From the NCBI GenBank assembly GCA_037128595.1, contig JBAXWB010000008.1, positions 99,846 through 163,845 of the forward strand: a DNA stretch of 64,000 nt, read 5' to 3'. Position 1 is the first letter of the stretch; each line of letters starts with the position of its first letter. Positions 35,445 to 44,246 of this stretch are shown in pieces. Position numbers and translations under genes: made by a program. The notes under the pieces were generated by a model. The model ran no database searches. It saw only the letters and a program-made list of their open reading frames with translations, and was not told where the DNA came from. Source of the stretch: a bacterium. Its GTDB lineage: Bacteria > Verrucomicrobiota > Kiritimatiellia > CAIKKV01 > CAITUY01.

Positions 35445-35515
35445 AATAATCTCGCAAAAGTTGAAGCAAAAACGAGGCAAACTTTTGGTGGATTTCGGAG
35501 AGAAAAAAACCGCGG

Positions 35516-35875
35516 TCAAGCGACTTTATATTTGGCCATCAGGGCGTCGAGATCAGTCCGGCTGAATACGATCAGGCGGCGTCCCAGCATGTGGAAGGGT
35601 AGTTCGCCATCGTGTTTCATCACGTCGACCTGACGAACACTACACCCGAGATATTTCGCAGCTTCATGGCGTCTGAGATACGGTTTTGGGCCCAAAGGAT
35701 TTTGCCCTGCGGAGTTTAAAGAAATCTGATTTCTTTCAAGAAGGTCGCGAAGGGGTGGCCACTGCCTGGGAATACGCCCATTAAGAATACTCATAACAGC
35801 ATCTCGCTGATCCAACGTGACGCTCGTGTCAGCGGTCAGGACTGTCTCGATGACCTTTTGTGTCATGGCATTCAT
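35516..35875 (-). CDS. Excisionase-like DNA-binding protein (HTH_17, MerR-like)
   Basis: The C-terminal 55 residues form a winged-helix of the HTH_17/excisionase type: PYLRRHEAAKYLGCSVRQVD, then a short wing and LIVFSRTDLDALMAKYKV, where the RR/RTDLDA pattern is typical. The first 60 residues are helical and not recognised. The ATG at 35875 has GAGG 12 nt upstream. Minus-strand CCGCGG followed by seven T just after the stop could act as a weak terminator. Such proteins steer excision of mobile elements or act as small repressors; the tRNA break and repeats nearby favour the former. No integrase is visible. Confidence 0.8.
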   Translation of the reverse strand: MNAMTQKVIETVLTADTSVTLDQRDAVMSILNGRIPRQWPPLRDLLERNQISLNSAGQNPLGPKPYLRRHEAAKYLGCSVRQVDVMKHDGELPFHMLGRRLIVFSRTDLDALMAKYKVA

Positions 35876-36173
35876 GGACTATAGAGCCTCGTTCTTTTTC
35901 GAGAGCCTCCGCCGAATGCTACGTGCTTCCCTTTTGTTGGTCTTCAAGCCATCCGGCAGAAAGGGCTCAATCGTCAAAGAGATTGTAGCCGCCGGGAGCA
36001 CCAGCGAACAGGGAACAGGATGGGCTGTACAGGGCGGGAGCGGGGAAAAGCGGAACCGAAAAAAAAGTTGTGCCGCACATCATTAGGCGACTGGAAACTT
36101 CTTGCCATTACCGTCAAGTGCGGGTATCCCGAATTCCGGGTGTGCATCAACACGGTTCAGGCAATGGCGACGT
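35876..36173. other. 298-nt gap without a convincing gene
   Basis: Between the excisionase-like gene and the HU gene. A short plus-strand open frame (from 35874) has no ribosome site and no family likeness. I see no RNA gene or repeat. The promoter of the excisionase-like gene should be at the left end. Confidence 0.5.
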
Positions 36174-36455
36174 CTAGTTTCGCAGGACACGCGCCTTCAT
36201 TTCCTTGCCTGGCTTGAACTTGACCACCCGGCGTGCAGGAATGATGACTGTGTCTTCCGGCTTGTGGGGATTCCGTCCGATGCGGGACTTCCGGGTGATG
36301 ACCTCAAACACGCCAAAGTCCCGGAACTCGATGTCCTCACCGGCAACGAGGCTCTCGGTGATGTAGTCGAGCGTCTTTTGGACGACCGCCATAACATGTT
36401 GCTGGGATAATCCGGTTTCCGCAGCAATACGAACGACCAAATCTCGCTTTGTCAT
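36174..36455 (-). CDS. HU/IHF-family DNA-bending protein
   Basis: A protein of 93 residues with the full HU/IHF fold pattern: MTKRDLVVRIAAETGLSQQH, then VVQKTLDYITESLVAGEDIEFRDFGVFEV, then the DNA-binding arm RKSRIGRNPHKPEDTVIIPARRVVKFKPGKE with the RNP tip that intercalates DNA. I use the ATG at 36455, which has AGGAG 5 nt upstream; the frame is open 24 nt further. It is a nucleoid protein or host factor. In this place, next to an excisionase-like gene, it could assist recombination, since IHF/HU bends att sites; that is inference. Confidence 0.93.
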   Translation of the reverse strand: MTKRDLVVRIAAETGLSQQHVMAVVQKTLDYITESLVAGEDIEFRDFGVFEVITRKSRIGRNPHKPEDTVIIPARRVVKFKPGKEMKARVLRN

Positions 36456-36631
36456 AAGACTCCTGAAGCCTGCATCCACATGTTGACGGCAGCGATCGAC
36501 TGCTCAATAAAGATACTTCCCGTCCCCTGTCGATACAAACACGATAGTCAATGGGTTCATTTCCGGCAATCTTGGATATCGCGTAGACACCTCCCCTGCT
36601 GAAAACAGGTGTATGTCCCGCCGATTATCCA

Positions 36632-36805
36632 CTAAGTCGAGAGGGAAGTGGAACGGTGATAGCAGTCGACACAGCAGACACAATCCGGGAGATTGTATCG
36701 ACCTTCTCCGGAGCCTATCGGTTTTCCGCAGACAGAGCATTTCAGCTCATCCGTGTTCATCGGGGCGGAGGAATCCCGTTCGGACCCATCATTGTACTCA
36801 GCCAT
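36632..36805 (-). CDS. Small zinc-ribbon protein
   Basis: A 57-residue protein with two Cys pairs: CSVCGKPIGSGEG and CVCCVDCYH, spaced as in LIM/zinc-ribbon modules, so it likely binds one zinc. The N-terminal 22 residues are polar and acidic. The ATG at 36805 has TGAGG 7 nt upstream. It sits between the HU gene and the last gene of the glycan operon, on the same strand. Function unknown. The clear ribosome site and the spaced cysteines make it probably real. Confidence 0.55.
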   Translation of the reverse strand: MAEYNDGSERDSSAPMNTDELKCSVCGKPIGSGEGRYNLPDCVCCVDCYHRSTSLST

Positions 36806-36897
36806 ATATAGCCTCAGACTGTTGACACTACCCACCGTCACGATCCTATTTAGCCCCTGGAGAAGACACTTCGTTTCATAAATACCGATCATTCAGT

Positions 36898-37563
36898 TCA
36901 TGCAAACCGTAACACGCCCCACTCCGCCTGCCGATGAAAGTTCAACATGGCATGCGGCGAGGTGGAGGACAACACCGGCTTTTCACGACCGCGAGTGTAG
37001 TCGTATCGACTAAACGAGAACCGCCACCGGTCACCGGAACGCGGAAGGAATACCTCACAGATCATGGAGAACGGGATCTCCACGGCAACTTCCCACCGTT
37101 TGGCGGTTGAATTCACCCGAACGCGGCTCGCGATAACGGGTTGGGCGATAAGCCACTCCGGCGGAATGCCAGGCTTGGTACGGGGTTCTGCAAACTCATG
37201 TGCAGAGGGAATGCGCAACTGGAGTTTCTGGTTCTCTGGCGTCACATGGATCTCGACATATGACTCCTGGTTACAGGGACGCAGAAATATCTCGAAAACG
37301 TCACCCATAAGAAATGAAGGCTCATTGAACCGCTTCTCGGGATTGAAGATGTCAACATCCTCAATTTCGGCATAGACATACAACGCATCGCGGGTCCACC
37401 CCATTTTCACTCGCATGGGGCGGAATTCTGGCTCCGGCTCAGACCGCCACGCCTGGCACGACTCAACGGCTTGCGCGCTGGCAAAGACTGCATCGGTCCA
37501 ATGCCATAAGTTGAAAGCGACTTCATCTAATGGTTTTACAGGCAAACAGGGCGGCTTACTCAC
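36898..37563 (-). CDS. Carbohydrate-binding CBM9/DOMON-like protein
   Basis: A 221-residue beta-sandwich protein of the CBM9-like (DOMON) kind: FNLWHWTDAVFA, RVKMGWTRDALYVYAEIED, FLMGDVFEIFLRP and a closing WRFSFSRYDYTRG are the strands of this fold. No signal peptide is present, so it works in the cytoplasm or is a sensor/binding module there. It overlaps the SGNH hydrolase gene by 4 nt (ATGA at 37560-37563). It is the last gene of the glycan operon. Ligand unknown; aromatic residues in the WHWTDAVF and FSRYDY stretches could stack on sugar. Confidence 0.75.
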   Translation of the reverse strand: MSKPPCLPVKPLDEVAFNLWHWTDAVFASAQAVESCQAWRSEPEPEFRPMRVKMGWTRDALYVYAEIEDVDIFNPEKRFNEPSFLMGDVFEIFLRPCNQESYVEIHVTPENQKLQLRIPSAHEFAEPRTKPGIPPEWLIAQPVIASRVRVNSTAKRWEVAVEIPFSMICEVFLPRSGDRWRFSFSRYDYTRGREKPVLSSTSPHAMLNFHRQAEWGVLRFA

Positions 37564-38234
37564 GCCTCACCCCCAGACGAAGGGTTGCCGTCAGCCCTTC
37601 GTCTCACGGATGTGACTGCCTGCAGCCATGCCTCAGCAATGAGCCAGTGGCCTTGGGCGTTGGGATGGATGCCATCAAACGACCAAAATTCAGCAGGTGC
37701 CAGTTTCAATGCGTCGGCAAACACCGTTTGAAGCGGCACAAGGACCGCACTAGTCTCCGCCGCAAGTTTGCGTACGATCGCACCACGAGCCACTACATCA
37801 TTCAGAATTCTGTCATTCACAGAACCTACATGAAGCGCAAATGGCTCGCACAGAACCAGTCTTACCGAAGGCAACATGGTTCGAGTCCGAGCCAGCAAAG
37901 CCCTGTAGCGTTGCTCGTATTCCTCCAGCGACGTGTGAGGGCATGACTTTGTAGGCCCGGCATCGTTGATACCGACAAGAATACTGAGAATGTCAGGCTG
38001 CAGATCCAAGCAGTCAACCTGCCACCGTTGCTGCAACCCCGCGACCCCTTCCCCACTTACTCCACGGTTGGTGAACCGGAGGTTGTCTTTTGGTCGCCTG
38101 GCCAGCAATTGCGACGCCACTATCATCGCGTAGCCCGATCCCAACTGGTACGCATTGCACAACTCTTCCGGCTTGCGGAAGGCGTTGGTGATGGAATCAC
38201 CTTGAAATAATATATGGTCGTTAACTCGAATCAT
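37560..38234 (-). CDS. SGNH/GDSL hydrolase, cytoplasmic
   Basis: A sugar or acyl esterase by family. The four blocks are intact: GDSIT (Ser14), GVSGEG, VGINDAG and DGIHPNAQGH (Asp and His of the triad). I use the ATG at 38234 with AGGAGAAAAT just upstream; the frame is open for 123 nt more, but that extension has no likeness to the family. No signal peptide. It lies 19 nt after the fucosidase gene and overlaps the CBM9-like gene by ATGA. Likely removes acyl groups from imported or trimmed oligosaccharides; inference from context. Confidence 0.88.
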   Translation of the reverse strand: MIRVNDHILFQGDSITNAFRKPEELCNAYQLGSGYAMIVASQLLARRPKDNLRFTNRGVSGEGVAGLQQRWQVDCLDLQPDILSILVGINDAGPTKSCPHTSLEEYEQRYRALLARTRTMLPSVRLVLCEPFALHVGSVNDRILNDVVARGAIVRKLAAETSAVLVPLQTVFADALKLAPAEFWSFDGIHPNAQGHWLIAEAWLQAVTSVRRRADGNPSSGGEA

Positions 38235-38253
38235 ATTTTCTCCTATAGCGACC

Positions 38254-39531
38254 TCAATGTTTGATGTCCGACGGACATGGGTCGTAATGCGGATGAGGAA
38301 CCTTTGGAATGCGCAATCCTCCACTTTGATACAAAGACGGAGGTCGGTCACACTCAATCCGAAATACAGGACAGAGCGAGTCGGGAGGCATGTCCGGCAA
38401 CCCGCTTAAAATCACCCTCGTCCCTTCCTGCCGAAAGGCCACCGGTCGACTGGCTTCACCCAGCACTTGCACATTGCGCACTTTAGCCTGCAAACCGCCA
38501 AAGGTCAGTTCACCTCCAGGCCAGCGCCGGATGATCCAATACAGGTTGTTCTTTCGCACGGTGAAGGGGCCGTGAAATGCCCAGTCGCCCCGATGCTCTC
38601 CGCGCTCCTGCAGGTCAAAGGTAAACAATTCGGAGTCATAGATAGCCTCACCCCCGCAACGTTTCAGCCAGTCCCCAACGGACTCCAAAACCCGCACTGA
38701 TTCTTCCGGGACGGAGCCATCACCACGTGGCCCGATATTGAGCAGAAGATTACCACAACCTTGAGCCGCCGAAGCAAGCAGATCCACAACTTGGCCGGGG
38801 GACTTCCAATCATGATCACCGGGGTGATAGCCCCAGCTATTGTTCAAGGTCATGCAGGCCTCCCAGGGCCGCCATGGATTGGGGGCACCCATATGGCCCT
38901 CCGGCGTGGCGAAGTCACCCGGCAAACCATTGCGCCCGTTGAACAGGATGTGCGGCTGAATCTCACGGACCATGGCATTCATGCGCTCCGCCTGCCACCC
39001 CTCGGCGTTGAACGGCCACCAACCGTCGTACCAGAGCACATCGATGGGGTTGAACTTCGTAACCAGTTCGAAAACGCGAGCAAACGTTCCCTCCATAAAC
39101 TTCGCATAAGCGGCCTTATCTTCCAGTGCGGCCACTGCATCCGGTTGGTCGTGCCAATTGTTAAGGCTGTGGTAGAGTCCTATACGCAGTCCGCGCTTAC
39201 GGGCTGCCGTTACAAGTTCCGCCACCAAGTCGCGCTGAGCGGCAGTATTAGCCGTACTGAAATCACTCAGTACGGAATCATATAGACGAAACCCCTCATG
39301 ATGCATTGTGGTTAGCACCACATAACGCATACCGGCCCGCACAGCGAGATCACACAATCCATCGGCATCAAACTTCTCCGCCGTGAAACGATTTGCAAAG
39401 GCTCTATAGTCCGCCGAGGGAATCTCCTCGCGATTCCAAGCCCACTCACCCCGACCTAAAAGGCTATAGAGGCCGTAGTGGATGAACAACCCGTACCTCA
39501 ACTCTGAAAATACCTTTAAGTTCTGTTTCAT
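38254..39531 (-). CDS. Alpha-L-fucosidase, GH29 family
   Basis: Releases L-fucose from glycans. The GH29 barrel is plain: ELRYGLFIHYGLYSLLGRGEW, MRYVVLTTMHHEGF, LRIGLYHSLNNWH and DVLWYDGWW with the nucleophile Asp169. A C-terminal beta domain begins at about residue 300 (GNLLLNIGPRGDGSVPEES). No signal peptide, so substrate is probably cut inside the cell after uptake. At 425 residues it is in the shorter class of GH29. It lies 74 nt after the transporter gene. It is the best substrate clue for the operon. Confidence 0.94.
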   Translation of the reverse strand: MKQNLKVFSELRYGLFIHYGLYSLLGRGEWAWNREEIPSADYRAFANRFTAEKFDADGLCDLAVRAGMRYVVLTTMHHEGFRLYDSVLSDFSTANTAAQRDLVAELVTAARKRGLRIGLYHSLNNWHDQPDAVAALEDKAAYAKFMEGTFARVFELVTKFNPIDVLWYDGWWPFNAEGWQAERMNAMVREIQPHILFNGRNGLPGDFATPEGHMGAPNPWRPWEACMTLNNSWGYHPGDHDWKSPGQVVDLLASAAQGCGNLLLNIGPRGDGSVPEESVRVLESVGDWLKRCGGEAIYDSELFTFDLQERGEHRGDWAFHGPFTVRKNNLYWIIRRWPGGELTFGGLQAKVRNVQVLGEASRPVAFRQEGTRVILSGLPDMPPDSLCPVFRIECDRPPSLYQSGGLRIPKVPHPHYDPCPSDIKH

Positions 39532-39605
39532 CGCCTCTACCCTTTACTCATCTTTTCAGCATGCTGATATCTTTCGCCGGGCGGATTGCTCTTCGCCACT
39601 TTGAG

Positions 39606-40904
39606 TCAATGTTCGATATGATTGCCACCCATTTGTTCATGCATGAGCCGCCGATAAATAACAAAAAACATTACCGCCAGCGTACTCATCACAATACCCA
39701 TGACGAAGCCGACCCGATAGTTGTGACCGCAGAAGTAGATCGCCCAACCTGATATAAATCCGAGCGTGGCACGATAGGCGTTGCGAATGCAGGAATTGGT
39801 GGAGGTGATCGAACCGATATCCTGCCGCGGCGCACTCTTGTATACCATGATGTCGGCCCCCGCATATAACGGTCCGATGACGGTCATCGCCAGTGACAGA
39901 ATGATCAAACTGGTCTTGTCATGCACCTGCATCGCCCATAGGAAACAGGCCACCTGACCCGCCCAGAACAGCAACACAACACGGAACCCGCCCCAACGGT
40001 CGATAATCCAGCCGATGGGGTAGGCCAGCACAAGACTCAACAACCCGGCCCATGACAATGCTTGGTAGATATCCCCTCGCGCTAATTGCAGGGTCTCTTT
40101 TGCCCAGAACCAGAGCCATGTACTATTCATGACCAGATAACTGTTGATCAGGGCCACGCCGCCCATTAGCCAGAATATCCGCTTATCGAGCGCCGCCACC
40201 TTGAAGGTGGACCAGATCTTGAATTTTTCAGTGGTTGGATGCCGGATCGGTGGTTCCTTGATCCCGAAAGCACAGAGCGTGGTCAACGTCATGATCACCG
40301 CCCCCACCGCAAAGGGAAACCATTCGGACACCGCAATGATGCGCCCCGCCAACTGCATAATAACGAAACCTACCAGACCACCGGCGGCGCCGAGAACTGA
40401 ATTGGCCCGGGCCAGCACATCGCGCCTCACGCAATCAATGCCAAGCAGCGAAAAAGTGCTGGCTACAATATCCATGAAGATCATCTTCACAATGACCAGC
40501 CCCACCAGGATTGCCACCCAGCGCGCTTCATTGAACACTGGGAACAAGGCCATCGCGCCAATGATGAAAGGTGCGGACACGAAGTACCAAGGCCTGCGGC
40601 GCCCAAAGCGGGTCACGGTGTGATCGCTCTTCCAGGAGAAATACATTACCATAAAACTCAAAGCCCAGCCATTGACCGAGCTGATAGTTCCCTGAATATT
40701 CTCCCGCACACCCAAATCCAACAGCCGCATCAGCACTAATGGCATCACCAGCGTATCCGCTACCCCCCAACCAATGTTGCAGATCCCGATCAGGGTCACG
40801 TTGCGCCACATCAGCTTCTTGTCGGCGTAGTAGGCATCCAATGCAGGATCCGCCAACGGCATATGCGCATTTTCGGGTATGGGCGCTGTGTTATGTGTGG
40901 TCAT
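39606..40904 (-). CDS. GPH-family sugar:cation symporter (MFS)
   Basis: A polytopic transporter of 432 residues with about 12 helices and the MelB-like loop FSWKSDHTVTRFGRRRPWYFVSAP, the GPH signature after helix 2. Family members import disaccharides, pentosides and uronides with Na+ or H+. I use the ATG at 40904, which overlaps the end of the GH20-like gene by 14 nt and has GGAAA upstream. It is the only transporter in the glycan operon, so cytoplasmic hydrolases around it probably act on what it imports. No TonB receptor or SusCD pair is seen. Confidence 0.9.
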   Translation of the reverse strand: MTTHNTAPIPENAHMPLADPALDAYYADKKLMWRNVTLIGICNIGWGVADTLVMPLVLMRLLDLGVRENIQGTISSVNGWALSFMVMYFSWKSDHTVTRFGRRRPWYFVSAPFIIGAMALFPVFNEARWVAILVGLVIVKMIFMDIVASTFSLLGIDCVRRDVLARANSVLGAAGGLVGFVIMQLAGRIIAVSEWFPFAVGAVIMTLTTLCAFGIKEPPIRHPTTEKFKIWSTFKVAALDKRIFWLMGGVALINSYLVMNSTWLWFWAKETLQLARGDIYQALSWAGLLSLVLAYPIGWIIDRWGGFRVVLLFWAGQVACFLWAMQVHDKTSLIILSLAMTVIGPLYAGADIMVYKSAPRQDIGSITSTNSCIRNAYRATLGFISGWAIYFCGHNYRVGFVMGIVMSTLAVMFFVIYRRLMHEQMGGNHIEH

Positions 40905-42849
40905 TGTGATTTCCAAAAGTCCATCGAACATCGCACCTGTCGGCCACTTTCAAAGGGCGATATACCCCATGAAGATCCGGCGTAATGAAGTTAGCCCCCC
41001 AATCGATAAAGTAGCCCGCCGTCTGCGCCGGATCGGCATCGATGCGCAAGACCCAGCCCGGCTTACGAAGTGATAAAGAGCCCTGCGCGGGAATCCAGAA
41101 GGCGTTTTCCGCCCTTTCGGCCACGGTTACCTCGCAATGCACGCCATCCTTTTCCCATTCTAATTCCATTTCACCAAGATCCTGGAGGGTGTAAGAACAA
41201 GGAAAGTTAAAATTGAATGCTCCATAGGCGTGCTCCAGTTTGTTGATGCAGGAGGCCTCATAAACAAACCCCGTTTTCCCCCTCGCGATTGAGATTCTAA
41301 TTGCGAATACACCATGCGGAAGATCCAGCTTCAACTCCACGCAAACCACATCCGGTGTTTGTTCAAGCATTGTCCATTCCCACGGGTACTGCCAGAGAAT
41401 ACAAGGATTGCTGTGTACGCCCATAGCCCAGATCAGCCTCAAGCCACCCGAGGCCGAGTAACTACGATAGCCACCGGGCTGCATCCCACGCGTCACAAAA
41501 CTCCCCATGGTCTCGGCAATGATAACCTCCCCCGCCCGCTGCCAGTCTTGGAGACTTGCGCCAAACTTGGGATATACCTCAAAACTTTCCGCTCCGTTCA
41601 CAAACTGCAGAATATCACCGCACGGACCGCCACTGATCACCTTCAAGCCAAAATCGTTCGCAGGGACAGGCGCCAAGGGCTTGATAACTTCATCATATCC
41701 TGCTGGACAGAATTGCTGCGTCGAGGCCCGCTTGAAACCGTTTCCTTGCGAAAAATGATATCGTTCATATGAGGCTATACTATCCTGCACGTTTCCCTGG
41801 ATCTGGGCTCGTATGACACGACGCATCTCGGGGGCGGCATCCCAGGCTGAGCATTTCAACAAAGCTTCGATCTCAGCCTTCCACTGTCGGGCCTGAACGG
41901 TTTCGGTGGGGATCTTTGACCAAGCACCCTGCAAAGATAGAACGTCTACAATTTCTGCAGGCGGCTCGCCTCCCTCCAGCACTTTCGCCCCCATGGCAAT
42001 ATTGAATTCCTGCAATTCCCACCGGCACTCCTCCCAACTCGTCACAATCAGGCCATCGCCGTGATGCCGATTGACGGACTCCCTGGCCTTTTTTAATGCG
42101 TTGACGCTACGGTGGCTGAGTGCCGAGCCAGCCACCCCGCCACTGAAAACCGTCGAAGCCATGAGCGTCTTGAAGCCCAACGCCTTGAATGTGCTGAGCG
42201 CAGCATAGTCCGAGTCAACATCATAAAACCACAAGGCCACCACCGCCTGGCGCGAAAGCTGCTGCCGCGCCTCAGGAAAATGCATCAGCATGTCATGCCA
42301 GACAATCGGCCGGCGTCCCCGCTTGACCAGACAATCCACGGCGGCATTGATCCGGTTGCCCCAGACCTTGGCCACATCGAATCCGGGACGGGCAAGTTGC
42401 CGGTTTGATGGCTGCCACTCATCACCCCCAATCAGGAAATATTGGCTATGGGAAATGTCGCAGAATTCTCCGAGACATCGCAGCATCCACTCACGGGAGG
42501 CATCACTCTCCACATCGATATCCGGGCGCCCGTCATGGCCGGCTTCGCTGCATAATTCCGGGTAAGCCGGACTGATCAACTCCGTATGCCCGATCACATT
42601 GAAATGAGGAACGAGTTCGATCCCCGTCTTCCGTGCCACATCCTCGAATTTTGACCAATCCCCAGCCGTATACGCACAACTCGGGCAAGCCCGCTCCATG
42701 GAGGGCAAATGAATCATGTTCTCCAAATAAGGCAGGAAATGCGTGTAGCCCGATTGGGCCGAAAGTCGCAAGGCTTGGCAGAACATCTCCGGTTTTAAAT
42801 AGTTGCCGCGCGCAATGTCATAATGAAAGCCGAGAAATGGTTTATCCAT
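40891..42849 (-). CDS. GH20-like hexosaminidase with C-terminal mutarotase-like domain
   Basis: Residues 1-330 form a GH20-type barrel: GYTHFLPYLENM, HFNVIGHTE and the catalytic pair FLIGGDEW with Asp143-Glu144, as in beta-N-acetylhexosaminidases. The usual N-terminal alpha/beta domain is absent. Residues about 385-650 are a beta-sandwich with strands such as SGGLRLIWAMGVHSNPCILWQY, resembling galactose-mutarotase-like sugar-binding domains. No signal peptide. Substrate could be beta-linked GlcNAc/GalNAc, but GH20-related enzymes vary. It ends inside the transporter start, so translation is coupled. Confidence 0.75.
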   Translation of the reverse strand: MDKPFLGFHYDIARGNYLKPEMFCQALRLSAQSGYTHFLPYLENMIHLPSMERACPSCAYTAGDWSKFEDVARKTGIELVPHFNVIGHTELISPAYPELCSEAGHDGRPDIDVESDASREWMLRCLGEFCDISHSQYFLIGGDEWQPSNRQLARPGFDVAKVWGNRINAAVDCLVKRGRRPIVWHDMLMHFPEARQQLSRQAVVALWFYDVDSDYAALSTFKALGFKTLMASTVFSGGVAGSALSHRSVNALKKARESVNRHHGDGLIVTSWEECRWELQEFNIAMGAKVLEGGEPPAEIVDVLSLQGAWSKIPTETVQARQWKAEIEALLKCSAWDAAPEMRRVIRAQIQGNVQDSIASYERYHFSQGNGFKRASTQQFCPAGYDEVIKPLAPVPANDFGLKVISGGPCGDILQFVNGAESFEVYPKFGASLQDWQRAGEVIIAETMGSFVTRGMQPGGYRSYSASGGLRLIWAMGVHSNPCILWQYPWEWTMLEQTPDVVCVELKLDLPHGVFAIRISIARGKTGFVYEASCINKLEHAYGAFNFNFPCSYTLQDLGEMELEWEKDGVHCEVTVAERAENAFWIPAQGSLSLRKPGWVLRIDADPAQTAGYFIDWGANFITPDLHGVYRPLKVADRCDVRWTFGNHNDHT

Positions 42850-42875
42850 TGATCATTCCTTTTTCAAATTCACGA

Positions 42876-44204
42876 CTAAATTTTAAAAGTTGGCAGGTAG
42901 TCAATGTACTCAGCCTTATAGGCCTGCCAGATTTTCTTCGCCTGGGTAATGCTGCGCACATAGGGGGTGAGGCACAGCGCCTGAACGGCAAGGCTTTCGT
43001 CACCTTCCACCGTCGCCTTGACGATCATCTCATGCAGCGCCGTCTGGCGACGGCAGATTTCCAGCGGCCCTGGCGGCAGTTCCCCAACATGGATGCTGCG
43101 TACCTGCCCCCCAATCGCAATCCCGGGCACGTCTAGAATGACGTCATCAGGCAGGTTCGTTACCGCACCGTTATTCCTGATGTTGATTGCGTCGAAGTAG
43201 GTCGGCGTGTTAGTTTCCAGTGCGATGATGACCTGACACGGTTTCTCGGCATAGTACGAATGATCGTTGTCCCGAGGAAATGGCGGCGCTTTATATTCCG
43301 CCCCAAGGAGCTGTTGCTTTTTCACATCTCGAAACGTTTTTGATGCGAGTCCCTGATAAAAGTCCGTCAACGCCCTTACGCCGTGCGTCTCCCATTCGCC
43401 TTTCTCCCAGAAAAAAGTCATGTACTCGATAATATGATCGTCATACCCGACAGGATACATGTTGAAGGTATTCAGCACTTCCAGCGTGAAATTCTGTTCT
43501 GGTATGGAATCAAAGCGTTTTTTCCAGTATTGCGACGCCCCCACTTTCTGCAAAAACTCAGCCATACAACTCTTCCCGGTCCCTTTTTTCCTGATATCAA
43601 ATAGCCAATTAAGGTGGTTCACTCCGGCTGAGACGACTTCAAGCTCCCCCGGTTCCATACCGATCATCTCCGCAATGACGCCAAAGGAGCCATGCACTTG
43701 GTGACAGAAGCCCAGGGCCTTGATCGTCGAATGGTTTTTGAAATAAGTGCAAAGTATTGACATCGGGTTGGTGAAATTCAGCAGCCAGGCGTCCGGGCAG
43801 AGTCTTTTCATCTCCGCGAGGATCCCTGTGAACATGGAGACATTCCTCATCCCGTGAATCATGCCGCCGGGGCCGCCATTCTCTCCCTTAACCTGATAGA
43901 CGCCAAACTGTTCAGGGATCCCCAGATCCTTGGCCCAGTTTTCATAGCGTTTCGGTTCGCACGAGGTAATCACATAATCGCTGCCATCCAAGGCCTCAGA
44001 GAGCGAAGTCGTCTGGAGCAACCTAACCTTATGCGGAGCCATTTCAAGGATCGGCCCGACCTTCTCCTCCATGAGCCGAAGGTTGTCGGCGCTAATATCC
44101 ATCATACAGAAGTCCCAGCCATCAAACAGTTGATGGCTGGCCAGCTCCTTCGCGATGCTTATGGTGAAGCCCGACCCTGCCCCGATCATTGATATTTTTT
44201 TCAT
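42876..44204 (-). CDS. GH4-family NAD/Mn-dependent glycosidase
   Basis: GH4 enzymes cut glycosides by oxidation-elimination with NAD+ and Mn2+. The NAD-binding loop MIGAGSGF (7-13), NFTNPMSIL (143-151) and metal ligands Cys167 (GFCHQVHG) and His197 (AGVNHLNW) are all present. Family members act on alpha-galactosides, alpha-glucosides, alpha-galacturonides or their 6-phosphates; the CHQVHG pattern is common in alpha-galacturonidase/alpha-galactosidase types, but specificity cannot be set. Length (442) is normal. It lies 42 nt after the GH38-like gene and is cytoplasmic. Confidence 0.92.
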   Translation of the reverse strand: MKKISMIGAGSGFTISIAKELASHQLFDGWDFCMMDISADNLRLMEEKVGPILEMAPHKVRLLQTTSLSEALDGSDYVITSCEPKRYENWAKDLGIPEQFGVYQVKGENGGPGGMIHGMRNVSMFTGILAEMKRLCPDAWLLNFTNPMSILCTYFKNHSTIKALGFCHQVHGSFGVIAEMIGMEPGELEVVSAGVNHLNWLFDIRKKGTGKSCMAEFLQKVGASQYWKKRFDSIPEQNFTLEVLNTFNMYPVGYDDHIIEYMTFFWEKGEWETHGVRALTDFYQGLASKTFRDVKKQQLLGAEYKAPPFPRDNDHSYYAEKPCQVIIALETNTPTYFDAINIRNNGAVTNLPDDVILDVPGIAIGGQVRSIHVGELPPGPLEICRRQTALHEMIVKATVEGDESLAVQALCLTPYVRSITQAKKIWQAYKAEYIDYLPTFKI

Positions 44205-44246
44205 GATATGATTCCTATTGTTTTTCCCTTCACATGAATTTCATGA

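Noticed and set aside
35306..35515. Group I intron in the tRNA-Ser anticodon loop
   Set aside because: Bacterial tRNA introns sit at this point, but no 3' exon (T-arm, CCTCTCC) follows in the next 1.5 kb and no intron core is visible. A truncation by integration fits better.
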